Positions 16,791-24,641 of a DNA stretch of 64,000 nucleotides are shown piece by piece (the stretch's first letter is position 1; the number at the start of each line of letters is the position of its first letter). A model generated the notes under the pieces. It searched no databases and was not told where the DNA came from. It saw nothing but the letters and a program-made list of their open reading frames with translations. The translations under genes were made by a program, and so were the position numbers. The DNA is from Butyricicoccus_A sp963588905 (GTDB lineage Bacteria; Bacillota; Clostridia; Oscillospirales; Butyricicoccaceae), in NCBI GenBank assembly GCA_963588905.1, contig CAVAJF010000032.1, forward strand, positions 10,188 to 74,187, given 5' to 3'.

Positions 16791-17645
16791 ATGGAACTGC
16801 GGCAGCTGGAATATTTTTGTCGCATTGCCGAATCCGGCAGCATTCATGAAGCGGCGCGGCGACTCAATATGTCACAGCCGCCGTTGAGCTATCAGCTCAA
16901 GCAATTGGAACAGGAATTCCATACGACACTGCTTGTGCGCACGAGCAAGGGCGTAGAACTGACCGAGGCGGGACAAATGCTGTATCGGCGAGCGAATAGT
17001 CTATTGGAATATGCTCGTTCTACAAGCCGAGAGGTGTCAGAAGCCGGAAAAAAACGAGTGCTGCGTTTAGGAATTACATCCACAACGGTTCCGACGATAT
17101 TGCCGGATATTTCACGATTTGTACATCAATATCCGGATGTTAATTTTGAGGTGCGGGACGGCACGACGTTTACATTGCTGCAGCTATTATTGGACGGCAT
17201 CATTGATGTCTCGGTTGCGCGAACGCCGCTGCGGCTGGAAAACGTGGAATCTATGTTGTTGTGCACTGAACCGATGATTGCGGTGTTTCCACCGCAATCC
17301 CGCACAGAAAAAGAGGGTACATTGGGACTGCGGCATTTACTCGGTCGACCGTTGATTCTGTATCGCCGATACGAGAGTCTGATTTTAGAAGAATTTTCTC
17401 GGCAAAATATTCAGCCGGACATCTTTTGCGTGTGTGATGACGCGAGAGATGCCATGCTGTGGGTTGAAGCAGGGCTTGCCACAGCGATTTTTCCACAGTC
17501 TATGCGCAGCTTGTGCGCTGGCTTGCAGATGCAGACGCTGGAAGAACCGGCACTGGAAACACAGACCGTATTGATTTGGAAAAAGGGCGGACAAGTATCT
17601 CCGGTTGTACAAGAGTTCTTGCAGATTTGCAGAGCGCATCACTAA
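16791..17645 (+). CDS. LysR-family transcriptional regulator
   Basis: 284 residues. The N-terminal winged HTH is typical (MELRQLEYFCRIAESGS, then AARRLNMSQPPLSYQLKQLE, residues 1-60), and a periplasmic-binding-like effector domain spans 88-284. The start at 16791 has GGGAGGGAGAAG upstream. Divergent placement against the ABC exporter pair suggests it regulates that operon. The effector is unknown. It is followed by a strong bidirectional terminator. Confidence 0.9.
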   Translation: MELRQLEYFCRIAESGSIHEAARRLNMSQPPLSYQLKQLEQEFHTTLLVRTSKGVELTEAGQMLYRRANSLLEYARSTSREVSEAGKKRVLRLGITSTTVPTILPDISRFVHQYPDVNFEVRDGTTFTLLQLLLDGIIDVSVARTPLRLENVESMLLCTEPMIAVFPPQSRTEKEGTLGLRHLLGRPLILYRRYESLILEEFSRQNIQPDIFCVCDDARDAMLWVEAGLATAIFPQSMRSLCAGLQMQTLEEPALETQTVLIWKKGGQVSPVVQEFLQICRAHH

Positions 17646-17675
17646 AAAAGAGGGCACATTATGTGCCCTCTTTTT
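17645..17675. terminator. bidirectional terminator between LysR and RACo genes
   Basis: GAGGGCACAT pairs with ATGTGCCCTC around a one-base centre (a 3-5 base loop in practice), flanked by five A and five T. Confidence 0.92.
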
Positions 17676-17694
17676 CGTATGAACAGCAAATCAT

Positions 17695-19203
17695 TTAGAA
17701 TGTGTCAAATGCCATGCAGTCAATGTAATAATCCATGAATGCCGGACTGGTAGACAAGGACAGCTCTTCCGCTTGCTGCGCCATTTGCTCGGTTTTTTCT
17801 CGCAGAGAATGATTGAGTAACAGCATAGCGGCGCCGCCCAACGCGCCATTGCCGATAAAGACGGTTTTTTCCTGCAAGTCAGCGGGGAATAAGCCGATTT
17901 TTGCCGCGGAAGCATGATTCATCGTGTTGCCAAAGCCGCCAGCAACGACAAAGCGCTGGATGTCCGCTGGCTCCATGCCTTCTTCGTCTAACAGGGTGAG
18001 CAGACCGCCGCAAATCGCGGATTTTGCCAGCTGAATCTGTCGAATGTCCTTTTGCGTGATAGAAATGCCGCTGTTGCCAATTTCCCAAGCTTCTTCCTCA
18101 TCATCTTCCAGCTCTAAATAGCCGGAATCATCCATTTCGCCGGTTTCCAACAGGACGGCCAATGCGTCAAGAATGCCGGAACCGCAGATGCCCACAGCGA
18201 GTGCATCTTGAACCGTTTGATACTGCACGGTGTCATTCTGCAAAGATACCGTGCGGATGGCGCCGGAAGCTGCCGGCATACCGGCACTGATTCCGGCGCC
18301 TTCAAATGCCGGACCTGCCGCTGTTGCACAGCATAGCAGCTTATCTGCGTGAAACAGCGCCATTTCGCCGTTTGTGCCGATGTCAGCAAGCAACTGCGTG
18401 CCGCCGTGCTCCAAATCGGCGGCGAGAATGGCACATACAATATCTGCACCGACATACGCGCCGATACAGCGCGGCAGATACACAGGCGCACCGGCTAGAG
18501 TGCGGCGGCTGAAACAACCGAAATACGACTGTACGTCAAACGGAGATACCGCCAGAGAAGATGGATCCAAGCCTTCGTAGATATGCAGCATGGTTGCGTT
18601 TCCGGTCACAACCGATTCTTCAATGGAAGAAATATCGGTCTCTTGCAGGCATTCCTGTGCCAGTTTTTCGATTTGTTCAGCAATGCGGTCAGAAAGGACA
18701 GAAAGACCGGATGTTTTGCACGCCTCAATGCGGGAGATGACATCGGCACCATAGCTGCGCTGTGCATTTTCTGCCAGTCGTTCCGCAAGGATACGGCCGG
18801 TCTCCCGCTCGATGAGCTGTACAGCGACAGTGGTCGTACCAATATCAACAGCAAAGCCGTATCCGGTTTCTGTTTTCTCAAAAGGCGGGGTCTGATACCA
18901 AGAGATGATGCGGGCGTGTTGTTCCGTCTGGACGGAAACTGTGGCATTTCCCTCTATCGTGCAGTCGCAAGCAAGGCGAATGCCGGATGCAATGTCCGCT
19001 TCGCTGAGAAGGGTCTGTTCCGCACGCGATAGCGGAGACAGTGCACCGGATGCCTGCACACGGCATTTGCCGCAGGTGTGGTTTCCGGCACAGGGAAGAG
19101 CAAAAGCCGGAACATACTGTTGCAGCAGTTCACTCATGCGTTGTCCTGCTGTAACGGGAATAATCTGTGTCTGATTGTCAAGATGAAGAGTAAGTTCAAA
19201 CAT
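17695..19203 (-). CDS. RACo-type reductive activator of corrinoid proteins (2Fe-2S ASKHA ATPase)
   Basis: 502 residues. The N-terminal 2Fe-2S ferredoxin-like domain carries C38-x5-C44-x2-C47 and a distal Cys (C79 or C81). This matches the CX5CX2C pattern of RACo and related DUF4445 proteins. Residues from about 115 onward form the ASKHA ATPase core: AVDIGTTTVAVQLI, VVTGNATMLH, LADIGTNGEMAL, GPAFEGAGIS and AGGFGN. RACo proteins use ATP to push an electron onto inactive Co(II) corrinoid so that methyl transfer can restart. It is last in a two-gene operon and its ATG lies inside the end of the HyuA-type gene, an 8-base overlap. At about 500 residues it is shorter than the roughly 630 of Carboxydothermus RACo, so the linker region is reduced. 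Confidence 0.88.
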   Translation of the reverse strand: MFELTLHLDNQTQIIPVTAGQRMSELLQQYVPAFALPCAGNHTCGKCRVQASGALSPLSRAEQTLLSEADIASGIRLACDCTIEGNATVSVQTEQHARIISWYQTPPFEKTETGYGFAVDIGTTTVAVQLIERETGRILAERLAENAQRSYGADVISRIEACKTSGLSVLSDRIAEQIEKLAQECLQETDISSIEESVVTGNATMLHIYEGLDPSSLAVSPFDVQSYFGCFSRRTLAGAPVYLPRCIGAYVGADIVCAILAADLEHGGTQLLADIGTNGEMALFHADKLLCCATAAGPAFEGAGISAGMPAASGAIRTVSLQNDTVQYQTVQDALAVGICGSGILDALAVLLETGEMDDSGYLELEDDEEEAWEIGNSGISITQKDIRQIQLAKSAICGGLLTLLDEEGMEPADIQRFVVAGGFGNTMNHASAAKIGLFPADLQEKTVFIGNGALGGAAMLLLNHSLREKTEQMAQQAEELSLSTSPAFMDYYIDCMAFDTF

Positions 19204-21253
19204 GTTCGATTTCTCCTTTTTTTGCCGTCAGCTGTAAGCTGGATTCGGCAGTTACATAGATACAGGTAGAGATTTTGATGACGCCGCTGTATGCAGGAGC
19301 GGTCAGATCCTTTTGCTGAACCTGGAAGGTGATTGTACCTGTTGCACCCTGCGCACGGAGATCCGCGGCGGCATCCTGTTTCATGCGTTCGGTTAGCCAA
19401 TCAATAGCCTGCGGTTCCTTGGCAAAGTATTTGGTATGTCCCGCGTACAAAACTTCAAAATCTCCGATTTCATCTGTGTCTGTATCCTCTGCGATTGACA
19501 TGCCGTGCGGTCGAATTTCTGCGGACAGTGTTCGTGCCATACGACCGGTAACAGCGCCCAACGCATTGGCAACCGGTGCACAATCTGGAATGATGCATTT
19601 CGCGTCCAACGCTTTGGCGGCAGTCGGCAAAAACAAATGCACAGGGCCGCCGATGCCGACGAGAACCGCTTTGGACTGGAAACAGTATTGCAGCATAGAA
19701 GAGCCTTTCGTGGCTTGGTTGCTCCATTGCAGCTCAAGAAGCTGCTGCATTCCATCGTCTATACCGGACTTTTGATAATAGGGCGAGGCATGTTCTAACA
19801 GCATCTGGGATACAGCTAGGAAAATACGATGAGAAATCTCGGTATACACACGCTCACACAGCTGTTCTAGGCTGCACTGCATAGAAGCAGAGACAAATCG
19901 TGCGCCGAGAACGGATGCGCGCCGGTCATATCGCGTATAATCACCGCGCAAATGCATGATGTCTGTCGGCGTCAGTCCGGCGCGAAGGATGACGCCTGTG
20001 CGTTCTAATCCTTCTGTATGGAGATTGTATTTGTCAATTCCAAGCGTCTGGGCTGCCTGCTCTACGCTCATGGCACCGTGTTCTAAGTGAGTACACAGCT
20101 GGCGTTCCTGCTCTGTCAGAGATAACGTGTGCCAGTCCTTGCGGTTGAGCGTGAGAAATTCGTGCAGAGGTAATGTGTGACACGGTGTCCGTTGCAGCAA
20201 ATCTTCCAAGCAGGTAAGTATCTGTGGCTCATGAGATGCCAATACACACAGCGGAATCATTCGCGCAGGACCGATCGTCATCTGTCCCTGTTTGTCCCAG
20301 CGAATGCCGCTGTCTCCGCCGAGAGCAAATGAATGGGCGAATAAGCCTTTGACCATGGTTCGCCATTTTCCGACGCGAATGCCGTCTTCAGACAGCAGAG
20401 GCAATCCGTTTTCCATCAGAGCAATATCTGTGGTTGTACCGCCCATATCTACGATGACGGCTTGATTTGCCTGCGCGAGGGTGCTGCCGCCGAGTGCCGA
20501 CGCGGCAGGGCCGGACAGAAGCGTTTCCACCGCGTGATGTGCGGCATAATCCAAGCCCATCAGGCTGCTGTCTGAGCGGACAAGGTACATATCTGCGTGA
20601 ATGTTTCGCTCTTGAAATGCACGGCTGACGGCATCGAGAAAGCTGCAAGTAAGCGGCAGGAGTCCGGCGTTGAGAACGGCGCTGGCAGCGCGCTCCAGAC
20701 TGGACAGACCGGAAAACAGGGCGCTGGCACAGACGACCGGCAAGCCGGTTTCCTGCTGAATGATAGCAGCCGCTTGCTTTTCCAACACGCCATGATTGCG
20801 CATTCCATAAATTTCACAGATTGCGCAGCCCTCTGCGTCATGAAACCATTCCTTGGCCTGTGTGCGCAATAGTTGCCAGTCTGGCTCTTGGATAATTTCT
20901 CTGGTGATGGTCGTTTTGCAGGGAAGATACACAATATCATCGGGATCTGTAAAGCCGTAATCGGCACCGAACCGCGCAATTCCCTTGCGATCAATGCCCA
21001 TAAGCAGCAGTTTGGGGCGGCGAAATTTGTTTTCCACACAGGCGTTGGTTGCCAGCGTCGTGGAAAGTCCGGCGGCACACGCCTGCTGGCACAGAGAAAG
21101 ATCTAAGCCGTCCAGTGCTTCTAAGATGCCGCGCGTCAAATCATCGTATGTCGTCAATGCCTTATTGGAACACAGAACGGTTCTGGTGTCAAAATCATAT
21201 AAAACAGCATCTGTACAGGTACCGCCGGTATCAATGCCGATTGCGTATTTCAT
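19196..21253 (-). CDS. hydantoinase/oxoprolinase (HyuA)-family ASKHA ATPase
   Basis: 685 residues, full length for HyuA. The hydantoinase/oxoprolinase N-terminal domain starts with GIDTGGTCTDAVLYD (about residues 5-19), and the main domain carries VDMGGTTTDIALM and ALGGDSGI. These are phosphate-binding loops of the ASKHA fold. HyuA enzymes use ATP to open lactam or imide rings, usually with a HyuB partner; no hyuB is present here. The gene overlaps the RACo gene by 8 bases, so the two are made together. The role may be substrate activation or help in corrinoid reactivation; this is open. The ATG at 21253 is chosen for the GAGG site; an ATT/ATG region 30 bases upstream lacks one. Confidence 0.8.
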   Translation of the reverse strand: MKYAIGIDTGGTCTDAVLYDFDTRTVLCSNKALTTYDDLTRGILEALDGLDLSLCQQACAAGLSTTLATNACVENKFRRPKLLLMGIDRKGIARFGADYGFTDPDDIVYLPCKTTITREIIQEPDWQLLRTQAKEWFHDAEGCAICEIYGMRNHGVLEKQAAAIIQQETGLPVVCASALFSGLSSLERAASAVLNAGLLPLTCSFLDAVSRAFQERNIHADMYLVRSDSSLMGLDYAAHHAVETLLSGPAASALGGSTLAQANQAVIVDMGGTTTDIALMENGLPLLSEDGIRVGKWRTMVKGLFAHSFALGGDSGIRWDKQGQMTIGPARMIPLCVLASHEPQILTCLEDLLQRTPCHTLPLHEFLTLNRKDWHTLSLTEQERQLCTHLEHGAMSVEQAAQTLGIDKYNLHTEGLERTGVILRAGLTPTDIMHLRGDYTRYDRRASVLGARFVSASMQCSLEQLCERVYTEISHRIFLAVSQMLLEHASPYYQKSGIDDGMQQLLELQWSNQATKGSSMLQYCFQSKAVLVGIGGPVHLFLPTAAKALDAKCIIPDCAPVANALGAVTGRMARTLSAEIRPHGMSIAEDTDTDEIGDFEVLYAGHTKYFAKEPQAIDWLTERMKQDAAADLRAQGATGTITFQVQQKDLTAPAYSGVIKISTCIYVTAESSLQLTAKKGEIEHV

Positions 21254-21320
21254 GGTGTATGCCTCATTTCCTTGTATAATCATTTATAGTATACCATGGT
21301 ACCGTGCAGGAAGATAGAAC

Positions 21321-21357
21321 GATTGTATGCATCCGACTTTGCCTCGATGGTACAATC
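21321..21357. promoter_or_regulatory. inverted repeat in the divergent spacer, candidate operator
   Basis: GATTGTA (21321-21327) is mirrored by TACAATC (21351-21357), with a secondary CATC/GATG pair inside. It lies between the divergent HyuA-RACo and DUF1638-corrinoid operons. A palindrome TACCATGGTA at 21294-21303 sits nearby. Binding by one of the island's regulators is an inference. Confidence 0.4.
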
Positions 21358-21378
21358 TTGCCCAACTGACAAAAATAC

Positions 21379-21407
21379 TTGCGAATAAAACACAGAAACG
21401 ATATACT
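21379..21407 (+). promoter_or_regulatory. promoter for the DUF1638-corrinoid protein operon
   Basis: TTGCGA and TATACT are separated by exactly 17 bases, 37 bases upstream of the DUF1638 start. Confidence 0.75.
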
Positions 21408-21443
21408 GATACCAATACCAGTGAAAAATGGGGAGGATAAAAC

Positions 21444-22211
21444 ATGCGCATTGCAATGATTGGATGCATGGTCATGAATCGAGAGATTAATTTGCTGGCA
21501 TCAAAGAGTGAAAATATCATACGAATCTGGTGGCTGCGGCAGGGATTGCATGACACACCGGATATTTTGCGTGCACAATTGCAGAAAACCATTGATGATA
21601 TTGAGAGAGAAAATCAGGAACTGCGCGAGAGCCAGCGGTTTGATGCGATTGTCTTGGCATATGGTCTGTGCTCTAACGGTGTTATCGGTTTGCGCAGCCG
21701 CACGCTGCCGATTGTCGTGCCGCGGTGCGATGATTGTATTTCTCTGTTTTTAGGCTCTGCGGAGCGGTATCGTATGCTGTTTCGAGAGATGCAGGGGGTA
21801 TATTGGTACAATCGCGGCTGGATTGAGCAGGCGTTTACCCCGTCAAGAGAAAATTATCAAAAACAAAGAGCAGAGTATGCCCGGGATTATGGTGAGGAAA
21901 ACGCGGATTATCTGATGGAATGTACCAACAGTTGGATGGCAAACTATCGATGCTGTGCGTATATCACCAGTCCGCTCGGCGATGATCCGAAGGTGGAAGC
22001 CTATGTCAAACGAGCTTCGGAGGACTTCGGCTGGGAATATCGGCGCGTGCCGGGCAGCATGATGTATTTGGAATCCTTGGTCAATGGCCCGTGGAGCGAT
22101 GAACAGTTTTTGATTTGTCTGCCGGAAAGCCAGATTGAGGCGGATTATACGGATAGAAAATTCCATTGTGTGCCGTGCAATGTAGACGATTGGTCGGCGA
22201 GCACAATTTAA
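21444..22211 (+). CDS. DUF1638 domain protein
   Basis: 255 residues matching the DUF1638 pattern. It starts with a MRIAMIGCMVMNREI strand, then FDAIVLAYGLCSNGVIGLRSRTLPIVVPRCDDCI (residues 66-99), and has a long helical middle. Cys residues in GLCSNG and CDDC, and the ordered Rossmann-like strands, could form a metal or cofactor site. The family has no established activity that I know of. As recalled, it recurs beside corrinoid methyltransferase genes in archaea and anaerobic bacteria. The corrinoid protein follows after 101 bases with no terminator between, so the two probably share the promoter at 21379. GGGGAGGA precedes the start. Confidence 0.75.
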   Translation: MRIAMIGCMVMNREINLLASKSENIIRIWWLRQGLHDTPDILRAQLQKTIDDIERENQELRESQRFDAIVLAYGLCSNGVIGLRSRTLPIVVPRCDDCISLFLGSAERYRMLFREMQGVYWYNRGWIEQAFTPSRENYQKQRAEYARDYGEENADYLMECTNSWMANYRCCAYITSPLGDDPKVEAYVKRASEDFGWEYRRVPGSMMYLESLVNGPWSDEQFLICLPESQIEADYTDRKFHCVPCNVDDWSASTI

Positions 22212-22312
22212 GCAATTTCGTCCTAAAAAGAACAATTGGGTACAAGATTTCACGCAGGGAATGTCGTACAATACTCTCAGAGGAAAACATAAAACCAAAG
22301 GAGAGATTTTGT

Positions 22313-22957
22313 ATGAATGAGACATTGAATGAAATCAGCGAGTGGCTGCAGAAGGGCCGCGCACCGAAGGTAAAGGCTGCTGTCACCAAGGCACTGGAGG
22401 AAGGCATTCCGGCAAGCGAGATTCTGGAAAATGGTCTGCTGGCAGGCATGGATATTATCGGTCAGAAGTTTAAGAACAACGAAGTATTCGTGCCGGAGGT
22501 TCTGGTGGCTGCACGTGCAATGAACCGCGGTGTAGAAATTCTGCGTCCGTATCTGGTAGAAGACGGTGTAGAAACCAAGGGTACCGTGATTCTGGGTACC
22601 GTAAAGGGCGATATGCATGACATCGGCAAGAACTTGGTTCGCATGATGATGGAAGGCAAGGGTCTGGAGGTTATCGACCTCGGCGTCGATGTGCCGACAG
22701 AAAAGTTCTTGGATGCTGCGCGAGAGCACAATGCAAAGCTGATTTGCTGCTCTGCTCTGCTGACGACGACCATGGGCGAGATGAAGAACGTGGTAGACGC
22801 CGTACAGGCTTCCGAGATGAATGGCAAGGTAAAGATCATGATCGGCGGTGCTCCGATTACGCAGACCTTCTGCGAGCAGATCGGCGCAGATTGCTACACA
22901 CCGGACGCAGCAAGTGCAGCAGAAGCAGCACTGAAGTTCTGCGAGGAAATGGCATAA
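22313..22957 (+). CDS. corrinoid protein (MttC/MtaC type), B12-binding methyl carrier
   Basis: 214 residues. The N-terminal methionine-synthase-like helical cap spans about 1-85. The B12 domain (88-214) carries the base-off ligand motif GDMHDIGKN, with D100-x-H102-x2-G105, then the SALLTTTM and GGAPIT segments. His102 should coordinate cobalt. It shuttles a methyl group between a substrate methyltransferase and a second methyltransferase. Codon choice (AAG, CTG, GGC, ATC) resembles that of groEL in this window and hints at high expression. AAAGGAGAG supports the ATG at 22313. It ends at a strong terminator. Partner methyltransferases are inferred to be the UroD-family proteins at 9517 and 12085. 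Confidence 0.93.
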   Translation: MNETLNEISEWLQKGRAPKVKAAVTKALEEGIPASEILENGLLAGMDIIGQKFKNNEVFVPEVLVAARAMNRGVEILRPYLVEDGVETKGTVILGTVKGDMHDIGKNLVRMMMEGKGLEVIDLGVDVPTEKFLDAAREHNAKLICCSALLTTTMGEMKNVVDAVQASEMNGKVKIMIGGAPITQTFCEQIGADCYTPDAASAAEAALKFCEEMA

Positions 22958-22972
22958 ACAAAAAGAACATGA

Positions 22973-23004
22973 AAAAGTCCCGAAGCAATGCTTCGGGACT
23001 TTTA
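22973..23004. terminator. bidirectional terminator after the corrinoid protein gene
   Basis: AAAAGTCCCGAAGCA pairs with TGCTTCGGGACTTTT around a single base, 15 bases after the stop. It also serves the convergent EamA gene. Confidence 0.93.
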
Positions 23005-23024
23005 TGTTGGAAATAAACGCAAAT

Positions 23025-23885
23025 TTATACTTGTTTTCGGTTGTAGAAGAACATTACAACGGATGTACCGCAGATAATAATATAGCCGATGACGCTGAGA
23101 AAATCCGGAATCTGCTGCAAAAATAGGAAACCAAATAATGCGGCAAAGACAATCTGAGAGTAATCAAAGACAGAAATTTCTCGCGCCGGAGCGTTGGAGT
23201 ATGCAGCAGTAATGGAGAACTGTCCGCCGGCAGCGGAAAGTCCTGCGAGAAGCAAAAAGCCCAATTGCTGCCATGTCATCGGATGATAGGCAAACAGCAG
23301 ATACGGCAGGCAGAACAAACAGGAGAAGGCGGAAAAGAAGAACACGATAAATGGCCCGCGCTCGCCATTTAAGCTCAGCTTGCGTACCATCGTATAGGCT
23401 GTGCCTGCGCCCAAACCGCCTAAGGCGCCAATGAATGCCGGAAGAGAGCTCATCGACGAAAAGCCCGGCTTAATGATACACAGCGCACCGAGAAATGCGA
23501 TGATAACAGCGGAAATCTGCACCGGTGTTACTTTTTCTTTCAGATAAAAATACGAAACGATAATTGCAAAAAACGGCGACAGCTTGTTGAGCATGGAAGC
23601 ATCCGAGAGTACCAAATGGTCAATGGCATAATAATTGCACAAGATGCCCAACGTGCCAAAGGTAGCTCGCGCGATGAGCTGCGGGAGATTTTTATGATTG
23701 AACCGGAATTTTTCCTCCGTGCGAAGCAGGACAATAACGGCGAATACCAGTGCGACGAGATTGCGGAAAAAGCTCTTTTGCATCGGCGGCAAATCGCCGG
23801 ACAGCCGGACAAATAAATTCATGAGCGCGAAGAAAAACGCGGATAAGATAATAAAGCAAATGCCTTTGGTTTTGTTGTTTGTCAT
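23025..23885 (-). CDS. EamA/DMT-family transporter
   Basis: 286 residues with about ten hydrophobic helices in two repeated five-helix halves. This is the drug/metabolite transporter pattern (GICFIILSAFFFALMNLF at the start; a second EamA repeat from about residue 145). It moves small metabolites across the membrane; the substrate is not evident. An in-frame ATG 15 bases upstream lacks a ribosome site, so the ATG at 23885 is used, though the choice is weak. It lies between the corrinoid island and housekeeping genes and could belong to either. Confidence 0.85.
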   Translation of the reverse strand: MTNNKTKGICFIILSAFFFALMNLFVRLSGDLPPMQKSFFRNLVALVFAVIVLLRTEEKFRFNHKNLPQLIARATFGTLGILCNYYAIDHLVLSDASMLNKLSPFFAIIVSYFYLKEKVTPVQISAVIIAFLGALCIIKPGFSSMSSLPAFIGALGGLGAGTAYTMVRKLSLNGERGPFIVFFFSAFSCLFCLPYLLFAYHPMTWQQLGFLLLAGLSAAGGQFSITAAYSNAPAREISVFDYSQIVFAALFGFLFLQQIPDFLSVIGYIIICGTSVVMFFYNRKQV

Positions 23886-23916
23886 AGTATATCGTTCCAT
23901 TCTGTAGTAATTTTAT

Positions 23917-23955
23917 GGCACGAAAAAAGACGAAGGTCATTCGTCTTTTTGTGCC
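23917..23955 (-). terminator. terminator of the DUF4364 gene
   Basis: AAAAAGACGAA pairs with TTCGTCTTTTT, extended by GGCAC/GTGCC. The stop codon of the minus-strand gene lies in the loop region. Confidence 0.75.
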
Positions 23956-24488
23956 GGAAGCTCATATTCGCTTGTCATAGCGGACAGTAGCTGCTGATAC
24001 ATGTCTTCTGCATGTTTTTGGAAATGTGATTCCAGATATGAAGCCTGTGCCGGACTGACCACGTGCATTTGGACGGAAAAAACATCCTGCATCGTCAGAT
24101 GTACAACATAGTCCTTTTCTCCGCACTGTTCCGTCGAGGTGGAAATCTGCGCATCATGGCGGATTTTGCGCACAACGCGCAGGGCGGACAGCTCAGCGGC
24201 TTCCCGAACGGTAAACGGCAGGCGATTGCGAAATGCCTGCGCCGTTTGGCGGCCTTTTTCTGTGATGGAGAACACTTCCGATTCTCCTTCCAGCGATTTT
24301 TCTATGTGATGCGTACTTTGCAGCTCAGAAAATGCTTCGGATAACTCGAAATAACCAAAGCCATCGTCGCACCAAGTACAAAGATCAACAATCGCAGCGA
24401 AAGAAACCGGAAATGGCAGATAAGCCATACAGGTTAAAATCAGAAATTTGATTTCCTCTTTTGTGCGAATAAAGCCGAAACGAACCAT
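23937..24488 (-). CDS. DUF4364 protein, winged-helix-like
   Basis: 183 residues of the clostridial DUF4364 family. The N-terminal part reads like a winged helix (IRTKEEIKFLILTCMAYLPFPVSFAAIVDL, a recognition-like segment FGYFELSEAFSELQSTHHIEK, and a wing with FSITEKGRQTA). The C-terminal half is a beta-rich domain of unknown role. A transcription-regulatory function is inferred from the fold. GAGGTG precedes the ATG. The EamA gene lies 51 bases downstream on the same strand. Confidence 0.75.
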   Translation of the reverse strand: MVRFGFIRTKEEIKFLILTCMAYLPFPVSFAAIVDLCTWCDDGFGYFELSEAFSELQSTHHIEKSLEGESEVFSITEKGRQTAQAFRNRLPFTVREAAELSALRVVRKIRHDAQISTSTEQCGEKDYVVHLTMQDVFSVQMHVVSPAQASYLESHFQKHAEDMYQQLLSAMTSEYELPAQKDE

Positions 24489-24579
24489 AGGTACACCTCA
24501 AATCTTCCAATAATCATGTTAAGTATACCACAAACGTGGAAAAAAGCAACGAAAAACCTGCTAAATCTGCGCGGTTATC

Positions 24580-24608
24580 TTGTTCTGCATGGGAAAATAT
24601 AGTACAAT
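24580..24608 (+). promoter_or_regulatory. promoter for the THUMP methyltransferase gene
   Basis: TTGTTC and TACAAT are separated by 17 bases, 33 bases before the start codon. Confidence 0.65.
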
Positions 24609-24641
24609 AAAATCAATCAATTTCGGATAAGGATATGAATT

